Both the position numbers and the translations under genes were made by a program. The notes beneath the pieces are model-generated. The model did not search any database and had not been told where the DNA came from. It saw nothing but the letters and a program-made list of their open reading frames with translations. A DNA stretch of 64,000 nt from Posidonia oceanica. Taxonomy: Eukaryota > Streptophyta > Magnoliopsida > Alismatales > Posidoniaceae. Of this stretch, positions 25,062 to 35,197 are shown one piece after another (positions within the stretch are counted from its first letter, which is position 1; the number at the start of each line of letters is the position of its first letter). Location of the stretch: assembly GCA_037176725.1 (NCBI GenBank), contig JAZBRS010000011.1:8308001-8372000 (forward strand), given 5' to 3'.

Positions 25062-26418
25062 ACTGGAAAGATTTTTCTGCACAATCTTGGCAAACTTGTT
25101 ATTCCATCTAGGGTTATTATCGCCCCTAGTCCAAAGTAAGCATAAAGAAATAATTAACATGAAATAAACAAATGAAAATTAGGTTTTTGGATAACGAGCT
25201 TTGGCCTCAACTTTGTTGTCTAAAGATGGCATGCCAGACGAGGGGCTATCTCTTCTCGAGATCCCAACCTTGGCTCACAAGCGAATACCAAATGACCGTC
25301 TTGAATAGGAGGGGTCAAGTACGACGCGGAGTCATAAAATTTCATAGATTTTTACATCATCGGCCTACTTGTTATCAGTTTTTTGAGGTGATGTTGGTTG
25401 GGTAGATTTTACCCTACTCACTATTTTTGGATTTTTGATCTTTTTCTATCATGTTTTTGGATTTTTGGTTTTTCTCATTTTTTGGATTTTTGGTTTTCTC
25501 ATTTTTTGGATTTTTGGATTTATAATTTTTTTGGATTTTTGGTTTTATAATTTTTTGGATTTTCGATTTTATAATTTTTTTGGATTTTTGGTTTTATAAT
25601 TTTTTGGATTTTTGGTTTTATAATTTTTTTGGATTTTTGGTTTTATCATTTTTTTTGATTTTCTGGGAGAAGAAGAATCTTCCAAGGAGTTGGGAAATAG
25701 GAGATCTCATGGTCGGGAAACATTGATAATTGAATCCCTTGTGCATCTTGGAGCTATGGATGCTTCAGGCTTGCTTTGGGGCCTAACAGTCCCTAGACCT
25801 AGGCTTCTGTCCCTTGCCTCTTAGTGTACAGTGCAGGATGTGGGTGGAAGGAAGGTCAATGTCCTATCCTAAGATTTTGGTTAAAGATTTGAAGCCTATA
25901 CCCCTCCCAATTCAAGGTTGATTCCTACTGCGCTTAGTATTTCCCCAGCTTTTCAGTTTTGACTCTTGGACAGCTTCTTTGCTGCTTTCTTTTCCATTCT
26001 CTTTCTTTTCTTGCACATGGACAGCTTCTTGCTGCCTTCTTTTCTTCCTTTTTTTTTCCTGGGTATTTTGGCAAGTAGTCTCACCCCATTTGAGTGCTCG
26101 GCCAATGGATACTTGACCCTTGACAGACCGAGACACTCTTCTATTTGGTGCACTCCCCTCTTTTCTGCGTTTCTAAGTTTTGGCCTTAGACGCTTACCCA
26201 ATTTGTACTAGGGTAACATGTCTGACTCAAGGGATGTGTGTGGACTTGTTGTTCATGAACTGGGAGGGGGCTTCCTATGATCTGCCTCTATCTCAGTGTT
26301 AGATCATTTCGCTTCCCTCTTCCACAAAGTGTTTGTGAGGTGAGATTAAGGTATGACTCTTAGGCTTTGGAAATAGTAGGTCCTCAAGCGCGGGCAATCT
26401 AGTGGCTCTGTGTGCATG
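25062..26418. other. Element D 3' untranslated region
   Basis: No gene seen. Between 25430 and 25665 a T-rich unit of about 23 bp (TTTTTTGGATTTTTGGTTTT and variants) is repeated around nine times. The rest is unique non-coding sequence between the integrase stop and the repeat arrays. Confidence 0.6.
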
Positions 26419-26580
26419 TCAAGGGTAGTACCGTTTGAGGTGCAACGCATTCCAGGGATATTCAAGCCTAGTGCCATCCTCTCTGGCCAAACAAATAGGC
26501 ATTGCCCGGATATGCCTCAACCACCAAGTATGGTCCTTCCCAATTTGGTCTCAGCTTCCCATGCTTGCGTGGAAGGAAAT
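26419..26580 (-). pseudogene. Remnant of the integrase C-terminus (element D)
   Basis: The minus strand reads GKLRPNWEGPYLVVEAYPGN, then after a one-base frame change REDGTRLEYPWNALHLKRYY and P, stop (TGA at 26419-26421). This is the chromodomain-less C-terminal tail of Tat/Athila-type integrases, where PNWEGPY and WN-x2-HLKRYYP are conserved. It is all that remains of pol. Its presence shows that D descends from a full element by internal deletion. Confidence 0.85.
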
Positions 26581-26786
26581 TCCTTCTCATTAAATTACAC
26601 TTTTATTACGTGAAGGGATGTGTTTTATTTATGTATTTTTCATGCTTGAACAAGATAAAAGAAAAACAGGAAAATAAAGATGAAGTTTATTCACAATAAC
26701 TAGGGGGATGCCCCTAGTGTAGCCTCCATTAGTAGAGGCCTCTCGCTTCCGGCTCCCTAACCAGTGTCAAACACGAAATCCGTGCC

Positions 26787-29309
26787 TCATCCTGAGAGAG
26801 GAGGGCAGCCTGATGGAAGAGCATGGTGCTCTACCCCTTGCGTCGCAAGCCACATTAGTTGGGGCATTCTTTTGATTTTTGGCTTGCGAGCAAAGTTGAC
26901 CTTGTTGATGCATGGAATCTGCTTCTTTAGCATGTACTTACATGGGCACCATTTCAAGGCAGGGATACACTTTCCACAAACTGATATGTCAGGAGGCCTA
27001 GGTGGATGAAGCAGTAGTTCCTTGATGTAGGAAAGCACAGTAAGCTCATTCTTTGTCCCTAGCTCTGTCGTCACAACATCTGGGTTGGATGCCTTTGGTG
27101 GCACTGACATCATCTCTCGCATTGGCTCTGGCGCTGGTACTAGCTCTGGCATGGGCACGGGCTCTAGTACGGGTGCTGGCTCTGGCATTGGCTCAGGCTC
27201 AGGGTCGAGCATTGGCAATGGTTCTTGCTCTAGCTCGGGTGCTGGCTCTGGCATTGGCTCTGGCTCAGTGTCGGGCATTGGCAATGGTTCTTGCTCTAGC
27301 TCGGGTGTTGGCTCTGGCATTGGCTCTGGCTTAGGGTCAGGCATTGGCAATGATTCTTGCTCTAGCTCGGGTGCTGGCTCTGGCATTGGCTCTGGCTCAG
27401 GGTCAGGCATTGGCAATGGTTCTTGCTCTAGCTCGGGTGCTAGCTCTGGCATTGGCTCTGGCTCAGGGTCAGGCATTGGCAATGATTCTTGCTCTAGCCC
27501 GGGTGCTGGCTCTGGCATTGGCACTGGCTCAGGGTCGGGCATTGGCACTGGCTCAGGGTCGGGCATTGGCAATGATTCTTGCTCTAGCTCAGGTGCTGGC
27601 TCTGGCATTGGCTCTGGCTCAGGATTAGGCATTGGCTCTGGTTCAGGATTAGGCATTGGCAATGGTTCTTGCTCTAGCTCGGGTGCTGGTTCTGGCATTG
27701 GCTCTAGCTCAGGGTCGGGCATTGGCAATGATTCTTGCTCTAGCTCGGGCGCTGGCTTTGGCATTGGCTCTAGCTTAGGGTTGGGCATTGGCAATGGTTC
27801 TTGCTCTAGCTCGGGTGCTGGCTCTAGCATTGGCTCTGGCTCAGGGTCGGGCATTTGCATTGGCTTGTCTTTCTTGAAAATGCCCCACATATTTCGACTG
27901 CCTTGCAAGAGTGGTGTCTTGACCTCCTCCGTATATTTTATTGGCTTGCTTGAGCGTGTCAGAGGTTGATGCCTCCATGTTGGTTGAGCTTGCTGTATTC
28001 TTAGCACCTGTGCAGTTACTGGCTCTTGGTGCAGCACTGGCTGTGGCACTTGGTGCAGTGCTAGCTGTGGCACTTGGTGCAGTGCTGGTCATGGCACGTG
28101 GTGCAGTACTGGCTGGGCTGGAGCTTGCCACGAACATGGAATGGGTTGTGGTTGCCTCCATTGTTGCATTTCATCGCCATAATAGTTGTTGCACATTCCT
28201 TGAATTTGATTAACCATGGTTTGATTGATGTCATCTTCAATATCATCTTCAATCGGTTGTGGCTCTTCAAATTCATGGATATTCTCCCAGACAGATGCTG
28301 CCACCTCATATAATGCTGAAATGGATGAGCAGTAGGCATTGGCAAGTCCTTTCTTCATTGGTCTTGTGGTGTTTGCTATCAGCTTTTGGACCATTTGTCT
28401 TTCTGGGATTTCTAGGCCTGATCTTGCAGCCATATCTCTCCACCGATTGGCATAAGTGAACTAGTCTTCACTAGGTTCCATCATTTCTTTTGCCAAGTTG
28501 AGGAAGGTTGGCTTGGGCTCCACCTTATACTGGTACTTGAGCAGGAAGTTTTCTTGAATTTGGTTGAAGCTGCTTAATTCTTCCTTGTTCAATGACATGA
28601 ACCACTCCATGGGCTCTCCTTCAAGGAAATAGAAGAACATGTGGATAAGGAGCCCTAGGTCATGGCAGTAAGGCGCGGCCTCCATTTGGAATCTCATAAT
28701 GTGGCTTTGAGGAATTGTAGTTCCATCAAATTGAGGCATCTTAGGATATTTGAAGCCTGGAGGTAGCCGAAAGGGAGGGAACTTGCCCATATCGAAGGAA
28801 GGTGGAGCTTGAGCGTGAACTCCTAATGCGCTAAGCATCTTCCTCATTTCTGCCAAGTCGGTGCTGCCTATCTGAGTTGCTTGAGCATTTGAATTTATAG
28901 CTTGAGGGAACCGTTTTGGTTAACTGGAGAACAATGGGTTGACTCGTCCTTTATACTGGCCATGTGGCTGCTGCTGTGATTGCTTAAAGAACAAAGGATG
29001 GCCCCTTGTTTGGAATATTCCATTGGGGTCGTTTCTCTGCCCCTAGTGTTTGGTGTCCGGTGGTGCATTTCCAAGATGTCCTTGGTATAGACCTTCAGGG
29101 ATGTGGTTTGCGACGGGCCTTCGTAGTCCTTCACCAGAGAGGTATTGACCATGATGCAGATCTTGTTGATTTGATGTGCCTGTTGGGCCAGGTTGGTTGG
29201 TGTTGCTGTAAAGGAAGCGACACACGGCTTGATATTGGATTGAGTCGGGATCCATTTCTTCTCCAGTGGTTGGATGGAACATCTTCATGATAGGTTCCGC
29301 CTTTGGCAC
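26787..29309 (-). pseudogene. Element D gag polyprotein
   Basis: One reading frame of about 840 codons runs from 29309 to 26787 with four in-frame stops (29043-29045, near 28919, 28461-28463 and 28089-28091), each explicable as CAG, CAA or CGA changed by C-to-T. The core matches the retrotransposon gag domain that builds the virus-like particle: KYPKMPQFDGTTIPQSHIMR, then EGEPMEWFMSL, SFNQIQENFLLKY, YANRWRDMA and ERQMVQKLIANTTRPM. The C-terminal third is a Pro/Glu-rich repeat and the end carries [13 protein letters not shown], perhaps a metal-binding remnant. A protease motif is absent. The ATG at 29309 is the furthest upstream in frame. Confidence 0.85.
27120..27850 (-). repeat. 66-bp in-frame repeat in gag (22-residue Pro/Glu unit)
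   Basis: About eleven tandem copies encode [20 protein letters not shown] plus two residues on the minus strand, probably an extended, acidic stalk. Some copies are partial. The plus-strand frames over the same DNA (Ser/Gly- or Ala/Leu-rich) are shadows. Confidence 0.88.
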
Positions 29310-29400
29310 TTTAGTCTGACCTCTTTATGAATGTTCAGCTTCAAAGGTTTGGTTCAGCATCATAGCAACTTTTGAAAATGAGTTGGAATTTGATTCAGGG

Positions 29401-29458
29401 TGTAATACGCTTCAAAATGCGCGTATAACGTTGGACGCAGTAATTCACGCATACAACA
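29401..29458. repeat. Hairpin cassette, mixed stem words, in the D leader
   Basis: GTAATACGC pairs with GCGTATAAC and abuts GTTGGACGC with ACGCATACAAC. The stem word of element 2 (TTGGACGC) sits beside that of D (TTATACGC) within one cassette. Confidence 0.7.
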
Positions 29459-29780
29459 CCCTCAACAGTATTCCTCTGTTCTTTTCCTGTCTTCTCTTTT
29501 TCCTCTCTTTTCCTTTTTTTCTTTCTCTCCTTTTTTTTGTTTTCTCTCTTTTTTTTTCTTTTTTCTTCTCTCTTTTCCCTTTTTTTTATATATAATGGAA
29601 GGGTTACAAGTGCTTACAAAAAAAGGAAATTACAAAATCTTGCGATTTAATACAGGCTCCTAAAAAGTAAAAACTGAATATAAAACTGCTACTGTCCTGT
29701 TTATGGTTTTTTTTTCAATGTTTTACCCTGCAATTAATTCACACAGAAAAGCTAAAAATAAGCAGCCAAGAAAAGAATGT

Positions 29781-29836
29781 GTTAGACGTGCTATTTCCTG
29801 TGTCTAATGTTAGACGTAGAGATTTCAGCGTCTAAC
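29781..29836. repeat. Hairpin cassette with stem word TTAGACG in the D leader
   Basis: GTTAGACGTG-loop-TGTCTAAT is followed by GTTAGACGTAG-loop-CAGCGTCTAAC. Two hairpins in tandem, third stem word. Confidence 0.75.
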
Positions 29837-30542
29837 ACCCTGTTTCAGAAAACTTCACAGAAACACTTTCAGACAGCGATTTAAAATTTTGATTTATATT
29901 TTCGCTTTGAGATTAGTGTCTTAAACCTGCGTAGCTCTCAGGATACCTTAAGGCTTAGGTATGGCTTTTTTTTTTCAGGGATTTCTATGGATCCTCACAA
30001 AATGGGTAAATATTTTTTTTGGTACTACACCCTACCTCAACTCCTGAGGATGTTAGGGGGAGCCTGAATACACTTAGGTCCCTACCCCGTAGAGGTAGAG
30101 CCCAGTGTACTCAGGATTAATCGGGTCTCTCACGCATCAACAACAATAAAATAAACAAACCACCGAAGGGGGGAAGAATGCAAATCTAGACTTAGGTTTC
30201 TAACTTACTTCCACACGGAGCAAGGGAGAGAAGAGTGCCCCTTGTGAAAGCAAGTGACAACACAAACACCTCTCTTAAGTCCTTTGCAACAGAAGTGCTC
30301 TGGATTCAAGTGGTTACTTTGTGTAATCCAAGAAAAGACACAATCAAATTAGTTCCCTAAATAGGGCCATGCAAGTCATTCAGAAAAATTCGATTTTTAT
30401 TTATTTTTTGTAAAGCATCCAAAAGAAAATGAGATTCCAGTCCCTACGGCAAAGCCGTTCACTTCACACCTCAGTCTTTGGGCCAGTTATAAAAAGAAAG
30501 CTAAGAAAAAATTTAAAACAGAAATGTTTCTGTTCAGTGGTC

Positions 30543-30599
30543 GTTAGACGCGGTGAATGGTGCGTCTAATGTTAGACGTGCCAGGTCACACGTATAATG
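30543..30599. repeat. Hairpin cassette with stem word TTAGACGC in the D leader
   Basis: GTTAGACGC-loop-GCGTCTAAT is followed by GTTAGACGTG-loop-CACGTATAAT. Same two-unit layout. Confidence 0.75.
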
Positions 30600-30865
30600 T
30601 ACTGACAGAGTGTTTTTGCAGAAAAATGGTGACTTTTACAAACCACCTCCACTCCCGAGAATTCCAGAGAAAAGGGGAGGTGATTTCAGTTATTTGGACG
30701 TGAAAAAAAACGAGAAGGGTCATGGCACCTCAAAACACTATGAGGAATTTCACCGCTACCTTAAAACTCATGAAAAAAAACTAATAAAAAACTAGAAATG
30801 AAGATAACAAGGAAGAAGAAGAAGAAGAAAGAAATTACTCACCTTGCACGGGGGCACTTCTAACC

Positions 30866-30883
30866 ATCCCACCGTGATCGCCA
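30866..30883 (-). other. Element D primer binding site
   Basis: Minus-strand TGGCGATCACGGTGGGAT begins three bases inside the 5' LTR end. It resembles the tRNA-Arg type PBS of element 2 (TGGCGACTCCGCTGGGGA) but has several changes, so the primer tRNA is uncertain. Confidence 0.7.
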
Positions 30884-31532
30884 ATCTGTGGATATGGGGT
30901 TTTGGTTAGGAGAAGCTTGTTTTGGTTCTATTTGTGCTTCCTCGTCGCCCCTTTTTGTATCCAACTCGTCATTCCACAGGTGATGGAATTGGTGTGATCG
31001 CCACTCTCGGTTTGCTTTCGCTGACCCTCGAGACGCCTTGGGGAGATGTGATATGAGTTGCGGGTTCAGCTACCTTGGGACAACGCCAGCGTTACCCAAG
31101 GGTGCCCGTGCTTGGTGAGTTTCTTCTTCTTCTTCTTCCTTGTAAAATAGATTTAAAGATGCGGATTAACAAAGTGTAGTATACGATTCAAAGCAAATAA
31201 AAAGTGACATGAAATAAGAAAAGAGAAAAAGACTTACCCAAGGGGTTTTAGCCCCCTGGTTGCAACTATGTATGAATATGACTAGCTACAACAATATGTG
31301 AAATGAAATATGATATGCAAACTATTAAAAAGAAAACCCCCTTTTGATATGGATGGTATGCAACAGAATGCAATACGCCGTTGATGTGGTTGAAGATGGA
31401 AGAGGACTCAAGCTCTCTCAAAACTCTTTCTCAACTCACTTGATTTCCACAACTTTTCTCTCATAGATTTCCCTCTAAAATTGTGTTCCTCTCTCTCAAA
31501 AATCGTCCCCTGATCTTGTGGGGGTACCCCTG

Positions 31533-31541
31533 CTTTTATAG
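31533..31541 (-). promoter_or_regulatory. TATA box of the element D 5' LTR
   Basis: CTATAAAAGC on the minus strand lies in a GC-rich context (CCCCGGCTTCTATAAAAGC) and is conserved in the 3' LTR at 23084-23092. It is the likely start region for the element transcript. Confidence 0.65.
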
Positions 31542-31604
31542 AAGCCGGGGAGGAACAAATATGGACACAAAGGCCAAGTCAGCAAAATTTCCTGTTTCAG
31601 AAGT

Positions 31605-32203
31605 GTTATACGCTGGAAATCCAGCGTATAAGTCAGCAAAATTTCCTGTTTCAGAAGTGTTATACATTGGAAATCCTGCGTATAACGTTATACACGGGAA
31701 TCCTAGCGTAAAACGACCTCCAAGGCATAACTGCCAGGATAAAGGAATAATCCCCAATTAAAACTTGATTAAGTGTCGTTAAACTGGTGTTAATTGCATT
31801 GACTGGTCAATAGAGTCTAAAGAAGGCAAAAACACGGATTTTGTATTTGGCCAAATAAGGGAAGTTGTGGAACACAATTCAGAGGTGTTATACGCTGGAT
31901 TCTCAGAGTCTAACGTTATACACTGGATTCTCAGAGTCTAACGTTATACGCTGGATTTCCAGCGTATAACACACCTAGGTTGCAAACTTTCCAAATTTGG
32001 CCTCTCAATCATGGGGACATGTCTCAATCAAATAAAGAGGTAATTATGGCTCTATGGATAAGGAATATTGACCAGTTCGAATTTGAATAATTGGTTTGGG
32101 TCCAAAAGGAAAGTTGGGTTAACATAGAAGGAGATTGAACTGGATACGTTAAACGTAGGGATTCACGCTTATAACGTTAAACGTAGGGATTCACGCTTAT
32201 AAC
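31605..32203. repeat. Hairpin cassettes with stem word TTATACGC (element D 5' LTR)
   Basis: Clusters at 31605-31714, 31887-31970 and 32148-32203 match those of the 3' LTR in order. The first and third have grown by tandem duplication (periods 54 and 28 bp). Confidence 0.8.
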
Positions 32204-32338
32204 GTCCCAGACTGGCAATTGAGCTTTTGGGGAGTACTTAAGCTGAGCAAATTGCTTCTAATGATGAGTGATGCATGATTTAGTGCAGTGGTACCTAAAA
32301 ATGCAAGGGGAGTGCCAAAATGGGGTATCTACACTTGC

Positions 32339-35190
32339 CAGTTCAGGGGTACTAGAGAATGGATAATCCCTCTGCACATTTAACCCACTCTTCTTTGTCT
32401 TGGTAAGTCAGCCATGTTAGCAGGTAAGCCATCTTCTGCAATTGACATGGTGCCCTTCTTCTTTCTCCTTGGAGCTTTATTTGGGTTCCTTGGCCTCCCT
32501 CATTTCTCCGTAGGTGGTGGTTCACTACAGACACATGTACACAAGGATAATGTATTAAACAAAAAAGTATGGAAACAAAAAAGAATTTAATAGAATTGAA
32601 AAGATAGAGTTTGTGTTTTCACCTAGCTTCTGTAGATGCTGTGGCTTGTGGTGGGTCATTCTTTCTTGGACATGTTTTCACTCTAAGCCCAAGTACTCCA
32701 CTTTTTTTACACCTATGTTGCCTCCTGATTTCATGACCACCTAACTTCTCATCTTTGCTTCTGATTCTTTTGTTCTTGGGCCTACCAACTTGAGGTTTGA
32801 TTTCTGGGGACTTCACTTGAGGACTGTCTTCAGCCTTCTCTCATAGTGAGTTATTTGGCATTAGACTGATTTCACCCCTATAGGCCTTCAAATATGTTGT
32901 TGTTGTGTAGCAATCATCCACATAGTTCTCCCACTTGGCTTGCTTAATAGAACCAATGAAAGATGCAGTATGTGTACATGGTAGCCTAGTGACTCGTCGC
33001 ACCCTACAAGTGCAAGTCCTCTCTTTAGTGTCTACTATACACTTTATATCAGGGCCCACAACTTCTGCCTTGTAATCTGAGCTTCTAAGAACTGAAAAAC
33101 CTCCTAAACCTCTGGATATCTCAACAAGGTATTTCCTTACAAATGGTACAAGAGTATCAGTCCATTTCCTTCCAATCTTCTGTCTAATATACATTTCTTT
33201 CATTAGTTTCTATTTTATTGCATCTACACTTAATACTATTGGTTTCTACCTTCCTTCTCCTATGTAAGCATTAAATAACTCATAGATGTTGTTTGTAATA
33301 TAGTGGCACTATGCAGACTCACCAAATTAGGATCTAAACGAATATTTTCCCTTAATTTCAACTCCCATTAAATACTGATATTCCCCCTGTGAATCTGCTC
33401 TTATTTTCTTCATGAATTGCTTAAATGCATCAACAATGTGGGCTTTGGCTACACTCCAAACCAACTGTTCCAAGTGATCACCACCAAAACTTTTCTTGAA
33501 ATTCTTATAGAGATGCCTCATACAAGTCCCGTGCTCAGCCTATAGCCACTATGATTGTACACCCTCCTCTAGACCTTTGCACCTATCAGATAGAAAGACC
33601 AACCCATTCACATTACCAAGTGCCTCCTTTAAGCACTTTAAAAATCACTTCCAACTGTCCCCACTCTTAGAGTCTACAATGGAGAAAGTTGCTGGAAACA
33701 TGCTATAGTTTCCATCTAATGCAGTTGTTGCAAGTAGAGCTCTCTTGTATTTGGTCTTCAAATGGCACCCATCTAACCCTAAAAGGGGCCTACATCCTTA
33801 AAAGAATCCATCTTTGCAGGCCATGAAACACACAAATATTTTTGCAAATCTACAAAACTTGTCAACTTCTTATTTGATTGTGCTTCTAAGATTTAGTTTG
33901 TTTAAAGCAGCAATCATGTTAGGAACAAGGTTGTACAATTCCTCCCAATTACCATGTAATTCTATCATAGCAATATCCTTACCTCTCTACACTTTGTGAT
34001 CAGGTAGCTGTAGATGGTACTTTTCCAACAATCTAGCTGACAAGTCCTTCACCCTAAGACTACCATCAAGCTTCAACCATGGCTTTATTTTAGAAGCAAT
34101 CTAATACTTGGATGCATTGTCATTGCCACACTTGTTCACAGATGAACAAGCATGAGGTTCACTAGTCACTTTAACTTGAAATGTGACCCCATCAGCTAAT
34201 CTAGAGGCATGTAACTTCCATTTACAATTTATATTTGCACACCTAATAGTAACACACTTGGGTTCACTCTTGATGTATCTTACTTTGCACTCATTGATTA
34301 TGTTGTACTACCTGAGTGCTAGTCTGAACTGATAAATGTTCTCATATTTTGCTCCCTTAGTCATGTCTGGTGCCTCCATATTAACTGTTATGGAGGGTTC
34401 ACCTTGGTCTGGCACATGAAAATTAGACTCCTCATACTCATCTTCATCACTCTGATTGCTTTCCAATGTGTGGTAGTTATTTTCTGATTGTACATAATCA
34501 GGATCTTCATCCATACTTCATCAGTTGGTTGCTCATTCAAATCAACAACTGCAGCAACCTCCTCAGGCACTGTGAAGTCATCTTCTTCCTCCATAGCAAC
34601 TTTTGGTTGAACCTCCTCAAGAACTTGTGACACCTCAGGAACTTCTACCACACCTTCTTCAATGTGTAAAAGTCATTGACATGCTTGTTCAAATTCTTCT
34701 ATGAACTCTTCTTCATATTCTTCTTCAAACTCTTCTTGAAGCTCCTTAAAATCATACTCATCTTCCTCACCAGGATCACTATAAACCCATACAGAATCAG
34801 AAGAGTCACTATCCTAAAATGCAGGCTCAGTCTACCCCATGTTCTGCCTTTTATCACCCTTCCTGGTCACTGGCAACTTACCTTTATTAACCTCACGTTG
34901 CAATTGAGGCCCAATCTCCTCTACTGTAACATATAAGTCTATAATCATTTTAGGGTTTTTCCAAGAAAACATCTCAACAACATCTCTTTCATAGAGCAAT
35001 TGTCTATACTCCTTCAATTGTGGTATCTTATAGTAGACAGCAAAAGACTGATTGACCTCTCAATCTACCACCTTACCCATTGCCTCTCAAATCATGGCTA
35101 AGTTTGCATAATCACTACTAATGATAAAACCTTCTCTATCTTTTGTAAAAAATTTAGGACAAGTCAGACCATTCTTATTTGTCTCTCATT
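32339..35190 (-). pseudogene. MuDR-type MURA transposase gene, degenerate
   Basis: Minus-strand fragments follow the order of a plant MURA protein. They are an N-terminal MuDR-like region (35017 down to about 34830), an acidic stretch (34651-34308), a CANINCKWKLHASRL-type zinc region, the MULE catalytic domain with GLDGCHLK (near 33775) and FLSDRCKG (near 33580), HGTCMRHLYKNFKK (near 33520), TNNIYELFNAYI (near 33290), a SWIM finger (CTCRVRR then LPCTH, near 32990) and an RPKNKR/HRCKKSG tail. The D, D and E residues can be placed, but more than ten stops interrupt the frame. The C-terminal end continues at 22437 beyond element D. Confidence 0.9.
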
Positions 35191-35197
35191 TACCTAC

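Larger units (their letters stand above)
29310..30865 (-). other. Element D leader between PBS and gag
   Basis: Non-coding. It contains a long pyrimidine tract on the plus strand (29470-29590) and three hairpin cassettes (29401-29458, 29781-29836, 30543-30599). No ORF with a recognisable domain. Confidence 0.6.
22438..32333 (-). mobile_element. Element D: gag-only Tat-like LTR retrotransposon
   Basis: Two LTRs (22438-23802 and 30887-32333) enclose 7.1 kb, with target duplication CTTGC at 22433-22437 and 32334-32338. Read on the minus strand, each LTR starts TGTAGATACCCC and ends ATATCCACA. A PBS (30866-30883) follows the 5' LTR and the PPT AAGGAGGGGCAATC precedes the 3' LTR. Inside is one long gag frame (29309 to 26787) and then only the last residues of integrase (26580 to 26419). 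Protease, RT, RNase H and most of integrase are missing, so the element is non-autonomous. By eye the LTRs differ at about 5% of the first 240 bases. Confidence 0.93.
30887..32333 (-). repeat. Element D 5' LTR (1447 bp)
   Basis: It ends at the TSD 32334-32338. It is 82 bp longer than its partner because of a 54-bp tandem duplication (31577-31684) and a 28-bp duplication near 32146-32201, both inside hairpin cassettes. Confidence 0.92.
20488..35197. mobile_element. Probable MULE region (Mutator-like), with element D inside
   Basis: A degenerate MURA-type gene on the minus strand and a GRF zinc-finger gene on the plus strand face each other, with their 3' ends about 0.7 kb apart once element D is removed. 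The layout recalls the convergent mudrA and mudrB genes of maize MuDR, though GRF proteins are not MURB. No terminal inverted repeats were found. The right end is probably beyond the insertion at 35198, so the outer limits are approximate. Confidence 0.5.

Noticed and set aside
27053..27969. Plus-strand Ser/Gly- or Ala/Leu-rich frames of up to 294 codons
   Set aside because: Antisense shadows of the 66-bp repeat in the minus-strand gag gene.
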